From: an uncultured Blautia sp.
GTDB lineage: Bacteria; Bacillota; Clostridia; Lachnospirales; Lachnospiraceae
DNA length: 7,961 nucleotides
Direction of reading: 5' to 3'
NCBI GenBank assembly: GCA_946538475.1
Contig: CAMNGN010000086.1
Coordinates: 1-7,961 of the forward strand
How positions within the stretch are numbered: the stretch's first letter is position 1; every line of letters begins with the position of its first letter. The translations under genes were made by a program, and so were the position numbers. Shown one piece after another: positions 1 to 5,164 of this stretch. Below the pieces are notes generated by a model that saw nothing but the letters and a program-made list of their open reading frames with translations, did no database searches and was not told the origin of the DNA.

Positions 1-50
1 AAGCTGTTTTATACGAGCGTCAATCATGATCTGTTGTTTATACCGGATGT

Positions 51-72
51 GTGAACCGTCCCCCTGTTTCAC
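51..72. repeat. REP-like palindromic motif at the 3' end of the polymerase gene
   Basis: On the minus strand this reads GTGAAACAGGGGGACGGTTCAC, with 5-bp complementary ends (GTGAA/TTCAC). The core GGGGACGGTT recurs in the long inverted repeat at 4251-4343 and in diverged form near 2271-2373 and 2513. The TGA stop codon of the polymerase gene (69-71) lies inside the motif, so the repeat begins exactly at the end of the gene. The motif runs close to the window edge, so a longer partner arm cannot be assessed. Calling it a mobile or REP-type repeat is an inference from recurrence and dyad symmetry. Confidence 0.55.
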
Positions 73-1490
73 CGTCGATGCCCCCCAATCTGCATATTCC
101 GTTCCATCGTAGTTGCGCCTTTTAACATGTTCAGGCCCTTCACCACCGCATTTTTACCATACTTCTGCCGTATCTCCTGCATGGCGCCTTGTATGGCTTT
201 TTCTTTCTCGAGTGCTTCGTAATCGGTGAAGAGATCGAGCTGATACATGCCGTTGTCTGCTTCGGTCTTGTCGGCGTTTACGCCGATGCGCCTGATCAGA
301 AGCCGGCGGTCTACCTTTTTGTCGAACATTTCCGCCATGGAAGCGGAGACCGTTTTGTATGAGTTGGTGGCGCTCACCAGCCGGACGGTTCCGTTTGTAT
401 GTTTGGGATGGAGCCTGCCGTAAAAGTCGATGACAACAGGCCCGTCGTAGTCGGGGAATTCCTCCAGGCTTTTCCAGTCGAAGCTGATCCACCAGGTAAA
501 GACGCGGGAGACCAGGCTTTTGCGGTACATGCTCGCGCACAGCACGTCGATCATCTCCAGAAAGACGATGCGGGCTTCGTCAAATTTGTAAGGGCGGGGC
601 AGAACCTGGCCGTTTGACAGACTGTTGCGCACCGGGCGGAAGCTCTTGATATCTTTCATTGTGACGGGCTCGATGCCCCAGGCATGGTCGATGAGTATCT
701 CGCCGTCTATGCCGAATTCCTTATAGAACCACTCTTCGTTCCGGACAGAGCGCTCGGCTACCTGTCCCATAGTGTACATATAGTTTTTGTACAGCCGGTT
801 GGCTTTGCCGGGACCGATCTGCCAGAAGTCGGTCAGCGGAGTGTGATCCCACAATCGAAAACAGTAGGAGCTTTCGTTCAGCTCTGCGATTCTTACGCCG
901 TCCTTGTCAGGGGCGGCTTTTTTTGCCACGATATCCATTGCCACCTTGGACAGGTAGAGGTTTGTGCCGATGCCCACGGTTGCGGTGATGCCTGTAGTCT
1001 TCAGTACATCACGGATCATGGCCATAGCCATGACGTGGGCGGGGTGCTCACCGGTACGGATGGCTTCCTGCTCGTACAGGTGCAGGTAGGGTGTGGCGTA
1101 GACAAATACTTCGTCGATACTGTACACGTGGATGTCCTCTGCCGCGGCATAACGCAGATAGACGGAGTAGATAAGGGCTGAGACCCGCTCGTACTCGGCC
1201 ATTCGCGGCGTGGCGGTGTAGTACAGGACCCGCGTGTGGTGTGTGCGCTCATAGAGGCGGATGGCCTGCTTGGCCTCGAACAGCCGCGGCCTTGAAGGCA
1301 CCCCGATGGCTTTCAGCGCAGGGCTGACGGCCAGGCAGATGGTCTGGTCGGAGCGCGAGGGATCCGCGACCAGCAGGTTGGCCTTCAGAGGATCGACCCC
1401 GCGGGCGACGCATTCGACACTGGCATAGAAGGACTTCATGTCGATGGCGATGAAGACGGGCTCGTCGGGGGAGAATGTACGCTTACTCAT
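69..1490 (-). CDS. Y-family DNA polymerase (UmuC/DinB-type translesion polymerase)
   Basis: This 473-residue protein is an error-prone lesion-bypass polymerase. The palm carries the catalytic acidic residues: Asp17 in FIAIDMKSFYASVE and the Asp126-Glu127 pair in YSIDEVF. The finger/palm motif GIGTNLYLSKVAMD and an HhH-like segment (LTDFWQIGPGKANRLYKNY) follow. A QLDLF pentapeptide at residues 417-421 matches the beta-clamp binding consensus, so recruitment to the replisome is likely. The ATG at 1490 is chosen because AGAAGG lies 9 bases upstream on the minus strand and the family-typical N-terminus starts just after it; an upstream in-frame start at 1547 would only add residues encoded by the preceding gene. 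The first codons overlap the stop of the YolD-like gene (ATGAGTAA), indicating translational coupling. Length and all key residues look intact. Whether it is closer to DinB or to UmuC cannot be settled by eye, so no symbol is given. Confidence 0.93.
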   Translation of the reverse strand: MSKRTFSPDEPVFIAIDMKSFYASVECVARGVDPLKANLLVADPSRSDQTICLAVSPALKAIGVPSRPRLFEAKQAIRLYERTHHTRVLYYTATPRMAEYERVSALIYSVYLRYAAAEDIHVYSIDEVFVYATPYLHLYEQEAIRTGEHPAHVMAMAMIRDVLKTTGITATVGIGTNLYLSKVAMDIVAKKAAPDKDGVRIAELNESSYCFRLWDHTPLTDFWQIGPGKANRLYKNYMYTMGQVAERSVRNEEWFYKEFGIDGEILIDHAWGIEPVTMKDIKSFRPVRNSLSNGQVLPRPYKFDEARIVFLEMIDVLCASMYRKSLVSRVFTWWISFDWKSLEEFPDYDGPVVIDFYGRLHPKHTNGTVRLVSATNSYKTVSASMAEMFDKKVDRRLLIRRIGVNADKTEADNGMYQLDLFTDYEALEKEKAIQGAMQEIRQKYGKNAVVKGLNMLKGATTMERNMQIGGHRR

Positions 1491-2142
1491 TATAAGGAAC
1501 CTTCTCTGCGGAGTATGGGCTTCCGGCGGTGCCTGAGGTGTCTTCAATTTGAGAGTGCTTATTATCTACGTCAAGCAGGTTCCGGTTGATGCCTGAGGTA
1601 TCTTCGATCGGAAAGAGGTTCCTGTCTATGGTGAACAGGTTTCCGCTGATGTCTGAGATGTCTTCAATTGCGACAGAGGTTTCATCTATCGTGATTGTTC
1701 CGCAGACTTCATCGACTTTCAGACATGTACCGCTGACATGCTCATAGATTCCACCGGTGCCGTAGGCAAAATTGTTTTTGTCCGTACAGGGTGAGAAGTA
1801 TTCTACAGTGACCTGCGGCCGGTTTTTGCGCGCGGCTTTTCCGTTGTATGTAAGCTGCCGCAGAACGGCCAGCTTTCGGGCAAGTTCCTCGCGTTCGCCT
1901 TCGCTCAAATGCCGCCTGTCGCAGTACTCGACCTGTTTGGACGAGATGCAGTCACCGAACCCCGCAAGGGCGTCAAAGGCGGAGAAGATCTTGGCACGGT
2001 GGGTGATGTTCATCGGCGGATGTTTGATCCAAAAAGCATCATATTTTTTGTGGCGCGGCCTGCCGTGGAGAAACAGGGCGCGGTACGGAAAATGATCGGG
2101 CATGGGCATAAAGCCGATATGTGTGGGGGTGGCAGCCGACAC
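1483..2142 (-). CDS. YolD-like protein with C-terminal 20-residue repeats
   Basis: The protein has about 219 residues and sits directly upstream of the translesion polymerase, the usual place for YolD-like proteins in Firmicutes. The diagnostic clostridial motif HRAKIFSAFDALAGF lies at residues 48-62, preceded by KHPPM. It is followed by a charged helix (EGEREELARKLAVLRQL) and a beta segment (VTVEYFSPC...GGIYEHVSG). The C-terminus is unusual: three successive 20-residue units begin with IED(I/T)S at residues 159, 179 and 199. The preferred start is GTG at 2142, because AGAAGG lies 8 bases upstream; the in-frame GTG at 2151 overlaps that ribosome binding site. The stop TAA overlaps the start of the polymerase gene by 8 bases. 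The family's molecular role is poorly known, and a role as accessory factor or regulator of the polymerase is inferred from the pairing. Family assignment is by motif recognition only. Confidence 0.78.
   Translation of the reverse strand: MSAATPTHIGFMPMPDHFPYRALFLHGRPRHKKYDAFWIKHPPMNITHRAKIFSAFDALAGFGDCISSKQVEYCDRRHLSEGEREELARKLAVLRQLTYNGKAARKNRPQVTVEYFSPCTDKNNFAYGTGGIYEHVSGTCLKVDEVCGTITIDETSVAIEDISDISGNLFTIDRNLFPIEDTSGINRNLLDVDNKHSQIEDTSGTAGSPYSAEKVPYNE
1489..1668 (-). repeat. Three tandem 60-bp in-frame repeats in the YolD-like gene
   Basis: The plus-strand core tctgagatgtcttcaatt and its variants cctgaggtatcttcgatc and cctgaggtgtcttcaatt recur at 1652, 1592 and 1532, exactly 60 bases apart. 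In the protein they give three 20-residue units starting with Ile-Glu-Asp and sharing a hydrophobic/Asn/Asp pattern (for example NLFTIDRNLF and NLLDVD). The third unit is degenerate and runs into the stop codon, and the array ends where the polymerase gene starts. Confidence 0.8.
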
Positions 2143-2191
2143 GGTGTTCACCTTCTTTCGTGTTTGGACAGCTGAGTATCTGTCTGATGCT

Positions 2192-2220
2192 AATATAGCA
2201 CATATTTAATTAACATGCAA
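2192..2220 (-). promoter_or_regulatory. Promoter with embedded 21-bp operator for the yolD-like/polymerase unit
   Basis: On the minus strand, -35 TTGCAT (2220-2215) and -10 TATATT (2197-2192) are 17 bases apart, and the -10 is extended by an upstream TG. The spacer lies in an imperfect dyad, GCATGT-N9-ATGTGC (2198-2218), which matches the one in front of the XRE/S24 repressor gene. The predicted start is about 43 bases before the GTG start of the YolD-like gene. Repression through this site by the neighbouring LexA-like protein is an inference. Confidence 0.72.
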
Positions 2221-2270
2221 TAAGTAAAAAGCAAATATAGTATTAACTTTTCGAGCTGCGGAGAAAACAC

Positions 2271-2293
2271 CGGGGGACGGTCCGAGACCACTG
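2271..2293. repeat. Diverged GGGGACGGTCC-type repeat
   Basis: The segment CGGGGGACGGTCCGAGACCA shares the GGGGACGGT core with the palindromic repeats at 51-72 and 4251-4343. It lies 7 bases before another palindrome of the same family. It has no long dyad of its own and is probably a fragment. Confidence 0.4.
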
Positions 2294-2300
2294 AAAAAAT

Positions 2301-2373
2301 GAGTCACGGGGACAGGTTCCCTGACGCAGCCCGCGGCAAGCCGCAGGATGAGTCGGGGAACCTGTCCCCGTGA
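2301..2373. repeat. Palindromic repeat (17-bp perfect arms, GGGGACAGGTTCC type)
   Basis: The left arm TCACGGGGACAGGTTCC (2304-2320) is the exact reverse complement of 2357-2373. The inner region has further partial pairing (TGAC against GTCG) and a small GCGG/CCGC hairpin at 2333-2344. It lies between the repressor gene terminator and the promoter of the polymerase unit. The arms would form a very stable hairpin in RNA or single-stranded DNA, but no T-run follows on either strand, so I call it a REP/MITE-like repeat rather than a terminator. Confidence 0.75.
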
Positions 2374-2449
2374 TTTACTGTTTCATTTGACAAAAAGAGA
2401 AATGGCCGGTGATTTAGATATGAGCGGCGAAATATAAAATAAGAATAAT

Positions 2450-2491
2450 GTATAAAACGCCAAAACAATTATTAAAGCATTAATTTTGGCG
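2450..2491 (-). terminator. Rho-independent terminator of the XRE/S24 repressor gene
   Basis: CGCCAAAA (2458-2465) pairs with TTTTGGCG (2484-2491) across an 18-base AT-rich loop. On the minus strand the stem is followed by TTTTATAC. It sits about 40 bases after the repressor stop codon and so separates that gene from the polymerase unit. The stem is fairly AT-rich, so efficiency is uncertain. Confidence 0.62.
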
Positions 2492-2510
2492 ATTTATAGG
2501 GGATGAGTAC

Positions 2511-2524
2511 TTGGGGACGTTCCC
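2511..2524. repeat. Short GGGGACGTTCCC motif at the repressor 3' end
   Basis: The near-palindrome GGGGACGTTCCC lies 5 bases from the repressor stop codon (2530-2532). It resembles the core of the longer palindromes in this window and is probably a remnant of the same repeat family. It has no arms of its own. Confidence 0.35.
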
Positions 2525-2529
2525 GCGTT

Positions 2530-3384
2530 TTACAGGTTATGCTCTTTCCTGAACATACGTATCTCATCCCTCCGCAGTTCTGCCAGGACAGCATTGTCAG
2601 CTTCACTCGGAAAATCCGCCGCGGGATCGACGATGCCAAGCACGCGGCCGATGATACGCACGTGATCGTCCTCTGCGCTTAAGGCAAACGGCGCATCCTT
2701 ATTTACTGAATAGGGACCGTTTTCTCCCAGTCGTTTGATGTGCATGCCCGCGCGGGAGGAACAGATCACATCTTCACCCACATAGGCGGCATCGGCGTAC
2801 TGCACGTAGACCCACTCGTCCTCGTGATAGACGGGGAGCATACTGTTGCCTTTTACCTGGATGATGGCATTGGCGTTTTCGCTGCGCGCGCTCTTGAATA
2901 CGAAGCGGTAGTCCTCAACCGGGATGTCGCTGTAGTTGAAGCCGTCACCTGCGGCAGCTTTTGTCGAGATCACGGCGACGCCCAGAGTGTTGTCGTTGAT
3001 CAGGCGGCTTTTCTCCCGGATCTCTTCGTCCAGAATGCTGTCGAGCATACGGTCGACGATGTGCCGTCCGAGTGGGCTGATCAGACGGTAATGGTATATG
3101 AGATTGCGCTCGTTGGACGAGAAGGTGTCAGAACTGTTATCGGCAATGCCAAACAGGTCATTCAGGGTAATGCCCAGAATGTCGCAGAGCGGCGGAAACA
3201 GGTCGGCATCCGGCCGGTATTTGCCTGCCTCCCAGTTGATGACCGTGTTTCTGGTGACATGCAGCAGGTCGGCAAGGCTCTGCTGGGAGATCTTTGCTTC
3301 TTTGCGATACTTTTTGATCATCTCCGCCATCGGAACTTTTTCGGGGAAGGATGCAGAGGAGTTTGTTCTTGATTTTTCAGCCAT
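2530..3384 (-). CDS. LexA-like XRE/S24 autoproteolytic repressor (HdiR-type)
   Basis: This 284-residue transcriptional repressor has an N-terminal XRE helix-turn-helix (about residues 19-75; MIKKYRKEAKISQQSLADLL, then TRNTVINWEAGKYRP) and a C-terminal S24 peptidase domain. The cleavage site is visible as Ala145-Gly146 in TKAAAGDG. The nucleophile is Ser181 in VKGNSMLP and the general base is Lys217 in MHIKRLGE, so the LexA-type self-cleavage chemistry is complete. The ATG at 3384 is chosen because AGGAGG lies 5 bases upstream; the longer frame from 3459 would run through the promoter. It is divergent from the LUD gene and upstream of the polymerase unit on the same strand. Its promoter shares a 21-bp dyad with the polymerase unit, which suggests autoregulation and control of mutagenesis after DNA damage. 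HdiR of Lactococcus lactis, a repressor of this architecture that controls a umuC-like gene, is the closest known parallel. Confidence 0.9.
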   Translation of the reverse strand: MAEKSRTNSSASFPEKVPMAEMIKKYRKEAKISQQSLADLLHVTRNTVINWEAGKYRPDADLFPPLCDILGITLNDLFGIADNSSDTFSSNERNLIYHYRLISPLGRHIVDRMLDSILDEEIREKSRLINDNTLGVAVISTKAAAGDGFNYSDIPVEDYRFVFKSARSENANAIIQVKGNSMLPVYHEDEWVYVQYADAAYVGEDVICSSRAGMHIKRLGENGPYSVNKDAPFALSAEDDHVRIIGRVLGIVDPAADFPSEADNAVLAELRRDEIRMFRKEHNL

Positions 3385-3430
3385 GGTCGCCTCCTGAGGT
3401 GTGGGTGGGGGATGTACTATAACTGACACA

Positions 3431-3459
3431 AATATAGCATATTTTGTATAGACATGCAA
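3431..3459 (-). promoter_or_regulatory. Promoter with embedded 21-bp operator for the XRE/S24 repressor gene
   Basis: On the minus strand, -35 TTGCAT (3459-3454) and -10 TATATT (3436-3431) are 17 bases apart. The dyad GCATGT-N9-ATATGC (3437-3457) covers the spacer and has nearly the same half-sites and exactly the same placement as the dyad at 2198-2218. The predicted start lies about 40 bases before the ATG. Shared architecture at two separate promoters supports a common operator. Confidence 0.75.
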
Positions 3460-3526
3460 TATGAAAATGTTAATGTAAGATGTGCAATAGTGAAACAGGT
3501 GAGTGGTTGGGGCCGTATGATTTCAG

Positions 3527-3554
3527 TTGCCGCCGGGCAAAAATGTGATAAAAT
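3527..3554 (+). promoter_or_regulatory. Probable promoter of the LUD-domain gene
   Basis: TTGCCG (3527-3532) and TAAAAT (3549-3554) are 16 bases apart, with a TG extension upstream of the -10. Just downstream, the 10-bp perfect palindrome AGAAGCTTCT (3564-3573) lies near the expected start site and could bind a regulator. No binding protein can be named. Confidence 0.5.
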
Positions 3555-3618
3555 CAAATGAAGAGAAGCTTCTAATGATGAAGGATACATGATGGCAGAC
3601 GGACAGGGAGGTTACAGC

Positions 3619-4248
3619 ATGAATGAAATGATCAAAAAAAGAAATGAACTTCTGGCGCGGAAAGTAATCAAAGGACTCGAGTCAAGAAATATGACAGGTT
3701 ATTACGCCGGATCGAAAGAAGAGGCGAAGGAGATTGCACTTTCGCTGATCCCGGAGGGGAGCTCTGTCACGATGGGCGGGGCAATGAGCGCGCATGAGAT
3801 CGGTTTGGTGGAAGCTCTGAAAAGCGGAAACTACGATTTTATTGACAGGGATGACTATGAGGACAAGAGAAAAGCCATGCTTATGGCCTACGATGCAGAT
3901 GTGTTCCTTACAAGTGCCAATGCCATGACGGAGGATGGAATCCTGGTGAACATCGACGGAAATTCCAACAGGGTATCCGCTATTGCGCAGGGACCGAGAA
4001 AGGTTATCGTCATTGCGGGCATGAATAAAGTCTGCGATGATGTGGACGGCGCGATGAAGCGTGCCAGAAATGTGGCTGCTCCGATCAATGCGCAGAGATT
4101 CGGCCTTTCCACTCCGTGCGCAAAGACGGGATCATGTATGAATTGTAAATCTCCGGACACGATATGCTGCCAGTTCCTGATTACCAGATTCTCGCGTCAT
4201 GAAGGCAGGATACATGTGATTCTGGTGAATGATTCGCTGGGGTTCTGA
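3619..4248 (+). CDS. LUD-domain protein (LutC/DUF162-like)
   Basis: This 209-residue protein matches the standalone LUD (lactate utilization, DUF162) family. Supporting segments are an N-terminal helix with MIKKRNELLARKVIKGLESR, the motif PEGSSVTMGGAMSAHEIG (residues 45-62), the ADVFLTSANAMTEDGILVNIDG stretch (residues 93-114) and GPRKVIVIAGMNKV (residues 125-138). The C-terminus has a cysteine cluster (C167, C173, C176, C183, C184; pattern CX5CX2CX6CC) that could bind metal. In lutABC operons this domain contributes to lactate oxidation, but here there is no lutA or lutB neighbour, so the substrate is unknown. The ATG at 3619 is chosen because GGGAGG lies 7 bases upstream; earlier in-frame ATGs at 3589 and 3592 have a weaker site. 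The stop codon is followed after two bases by a large inverted repeat. Confidence 0.82.
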   Translation: MNEMIKKRNELLARKVIKGLESRNMTGYYAGSKEEAKEIALSLIPEGSSVTMGGAMSAHEIGLVEALKSGNYDFIDRDDYEDKRKAMLMAYDADVFLTSANAMTEDGILVNIDGNSNRVSAIAQGPRKVIVIAGMNKVCDDVDGAMKRARNVAAPINAQRFGLSTPCAKTGSCMNCKSPDTICCQFLITRFSRHEGRIHVILVNDSLGF

Positions 4249-4250
4249 GA

Positions 4251-4343
4251 TGAAACAGGGGACGGTTCCTCGTTCCAAGGGTGAAAGTGTAAAGATTACT
4301 TTCTGCTTTCGACCCTTGGAACGAGGAACCGTCCCCTGTTTCA
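4251..4343. repeat. Perfect 32-bp inverted repeat between convergent genes
   Basis: The left arm (4251-4282, starting TGAAACAGGGGACGGTTCCT) is the exact reverse complement of 4312-4343. The 29-base interior adds a further GAAAG/CTTTC pairing. The element begins 3 bases after the LUD stop codon and ends 9 bases before the stop codon of the convergent peptide gene. It could act as a two-way transcription barrier, although neither side has a clear T-run. The outer part matches the motif at 51-72, which identifies it as a member of a dispersed palindromic repeat family. Perfect arms suggest recent insertion or active conservation. Confidence 0.88.
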
Positions 4344-4351
4344 CCCGACTA

Positions 4352-4639
4352 TTACCCGATATAAGCTGCATTTACATATCCCCTGCAGCCAAGCTTCGGG
4401 GAATATACCATAACGTAGCTGTGGCCATCTTCGCCGCCAATGACTTCGCCCAGGACCTGTACGGTATCTCCGTTATAGAGTTTATCAATAATGTTGTAAT
4501 CATTGTAATACGGTCTGGTACGGAGAGCCAGGTAACCGGTCACAAGTCCGCATACGGTCTTGTTGCATCCACAGCATCCTTCATTTCCGCCTGCTACGTT
4601 TTCGAGTGCCTTATCATTGAGTTTGTTCATATCTGTCAT
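4352..4639 (-). CDS. Double-glycine-leader peptide with cysteine cluster and SH3-like domain
   Basis: The 95-residue product begins with a bacteriocin-type leader, MNKLNDKALENVAGG (residues 4-18), the substrate signal for C39-peptidase ABC exporters, with predicted cleavage after Gly18. The mature part starts with a cysteine-rich stretch NEGCCGCNKTVC (C22, C23, C25, C30). It continues into a bacterial SH3 (SH3b)-like fold: LALRTRPYYNDYNIIDKLYNGD, then VQVLGEV, YVMVYSP and GCRGYVNAAYIG, with C85 near the end. The ATG at 4639 is preferred because AAGGTGAT lies 7 bases upstream; GTG at 4651 overlaps this site and ATG at 4630 is too far downstream. Export and removal of the leader are inferred, and the mature protein could be an antimicrobial, a wall-binding protein or a signal. 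No exporter, maturation enzyme or immunity gene is visible. It converges on the LUD gene across the 32-bp inverted repeat. Confidence 0.8.
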   Translation of the reverse strand: MTDMNKLNDKALENVAGGNEGCCGCNKTVCGLVTGYLALRTRPYYNDYNIIDKLYNGDTVQVLGEVIGGEDGHSYVMVYSPKLGCRGYVNAAYIG

Positions 4640-4794
4640 TGTTTTAATCACCTTTTTATTATATATATTTCCTAAATTCGGTACGGGGAAAGTTTTGCCG
4701 CACCTCGCTTGTATTTTTGTTTAGTGATATTTCACTTTCCGTATAATACATACGGGGGAAGGGGGAAGGTTTCCACGCGGGAATTTAGAAATGC
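4640..4794. other. Gene-free stretch with two short adjacent dyads
   Basis: I see no gene here. It should hold the promoter of the leader peptide gene (minus strand), but no convincing -35/-10 pair was found. Two adjacent dyads stand out: AGTGA-TATT-TCACT (4723-4736) and CCGTAT-AATAC-ATACGG (4739-4755), followed by a G-rich run (4753-4769). They may be operator sites for the peptide gene, but that is speculative. Confidence 0.4.
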
Positions 4795-4820
4795 AAAAAA
4801 AAGAAGCAGGCGATCCGCTT
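4795..4820 (-). terminator. Rho-independent terminator downstream of the minigene array
   Basis: On the minus strand AAGCGG and CTGCTT form a 6-bp stem (one G-T pair) with a 5-base loop, followed by C and eight consecutive T. It would stop leftward transcription coming from the promoter at 5196-5224, giving a transcript of about 390 bases if the hairpin at 4897-4929 is read through. The short stem lowers confidence. Confidence 0.55.
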
Positions 4821-4896
4821 GAGTCAAAGCAGGGGCTTTCTTGTCGGGGTAAAGATATGTTATTATTATAGAAATGAGATTTTTGCGCAAAATGAT

Positions 4897-4929
4897 AGGC
4901 GTTCCAATTTGTAATCCATTGGAACGCCT
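4897..4929 (-). terminator. 12-bp perfect hairpin directly after the MRLFEPF frame
   Basis: AGGCGTTCCAAT (4897-4908) is the exact reverse complement of 4918-4929 (equivalently ATTGGAACGCCT), around a 9-base loop. On the minus strand it is followed by ATCATTTTGCG, a weak T-tract, so termination may be partial. The stem begins one base after the stop codon of the seven-residue frame, so a ribosome ending there would cover its base. This placement suits an attenuator as well as a plain terminator. Confidence 0.6.
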
Positions 4930-4930
4930 T

Positions 4931-4954
4931 CTAGAACGGTTCGAATAATCTCAT
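4931..4954 (-). CDS. Seven-residue frame MRLFEPF with very strong ribosome binding site
   Basis: The minus strand shows AAAGGAGG (4961-4968), a 6-base gap, ATG and six codons giving Met-Arg-Leu-Phe-Glu-Pro-Phe, then TAG. The ribosome binding site is a near-perfect complement of the 16S 3' end, stronger than most in this window. The stop codon is next to the 12-bp hairpin. I do not recognise the peptide. It might be a leader peptide, a toxic or signalling peptide, or the remnant of a lost gene start; translation is inferred only from the site. Confidence 0.45.
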   Translation of the reverse strand: MRLFEPF

Positions 4955-4991
4955 ATAATGCCTCCTTTATTTAATTATTTCGAGGTAAAAA

Positions 4992-5003
4992 TTAATTGTA
5001 CAT
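4992..5003 (-). CDS. Minigene 4 of the array: Met-Tyr-Asn-stop
   Basis: On the minus strand AAAAGGAG (5013-5020) is followed by a 9-base gap and ATG-TAC-AAT-TAA. This copy has the best ribosome binding site of the four. Translation is a hypothesis resting on the repeated arrangement. Confidence 0.35.
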   Translation of the reverse strand: MYN

Positions 5004-5044
5004 CGGTCCGTACTCCTTTTATAAAATTGTTGTGAGGTAAAATC

Positions 5045-5056
5045 TTAATTGTACAT
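5045..5056 (-). CDS. Minigene 3 of the array: Met-Tyr-Asn-stop
   Basis: GAGG (5066-5069) lies 9 bases before ATG-TAC-AAT-TAA. GAGGTA can pair with TACCTC 24 bases downstream, enclosing the start and stop codons in one loop. Translation is not shown. Confidence 0.35.
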   Translation of the reverse strand: MYN

Positions 5057-5099
5057 CGGTCCGTACCTCGCTTTTATAAAACGGTTGTGAGGTAAAATC

Positions 5100-5111
5100 T
5101 TAATTGTACAT
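5100..5111 (-). CDS. Minigene 2 of the array: Met-Tyr-Asn-stop
   Basis: AGAGAGG (5121-5127) lies 9 bases before ATG-TAC-AAT-TAA. Compared with minigene 3, the three substitutions between ribosome binding site and start codon leave the spacing, start, Tyr codon and stop unchanged. The GAGGTA/TACCTC pairing is kept. Confidence 0.35.
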   Translation of the reverse strand: MYN

Positions 5112-5152
5112 TGGTCTGTACCTCTCTTTTATAAATTATTATGAGTTGGAAT

Positions 5153-5164
5153 TTAACTGTACAT
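5153..5164 (-). CDS. Minigene 1 of the array: Met-Tyr-Ser-stop
   Basis: AAAGAGG (5174-5180) lies 9 bases before ATG-TAC-AGT-TAA. This is the first minigene in the predicted transcript, about 25 bases from the predicted start. It is the most diverged copy: codon 3 is Ser rather than Asn and the downstream TACCTC pairing partner is lost, yet spacing, start, Tyr codon and stop are kept. Confidence 0.35.
   Translation of the reverse strand: MYS

Noticed and set aside
1..50. Open minus-strand frame at the window edge (ATG at 27 giving MIDARIKQL)
   Set aside because: Only nine codons are visible, with no ribosome binding site; it may be repeat-derived sequence next to the palindromic motif.
684..1181. 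165-residue plus-strand frame inside the polymerase gene, and similar long opposite-strand frames at 2740-3372
   Set aside because: These are antisense shadows of strongly supported genes with clear catalytic motifs.
3491..3512. TGAAACAGG-containing segment upstream of the LUD gene as another palindromic repeat copy
   Set aside because: Only the first nine bases match well and there is no dyad, so a chance match cannot be excluded.
4132..4675. Reading frames crossing the 32-bp inverted repeat on both strands
   Set aside because: They are translations of the palindrome and shadows of the LUD and leader-peptide genes; no family resemblance or ribosome binding sites.
4866..4919. 17-codon minus-strand frame (MDYKLERLSF...) inside the hairpin, with AGAAGG 7 bases upstream
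   Set aside because: Its ribosome binding site and start lie within the 12-bp stem and the codons simply read through the hairpin; chance is the simpler explanation, though a hidden start is not excluded.
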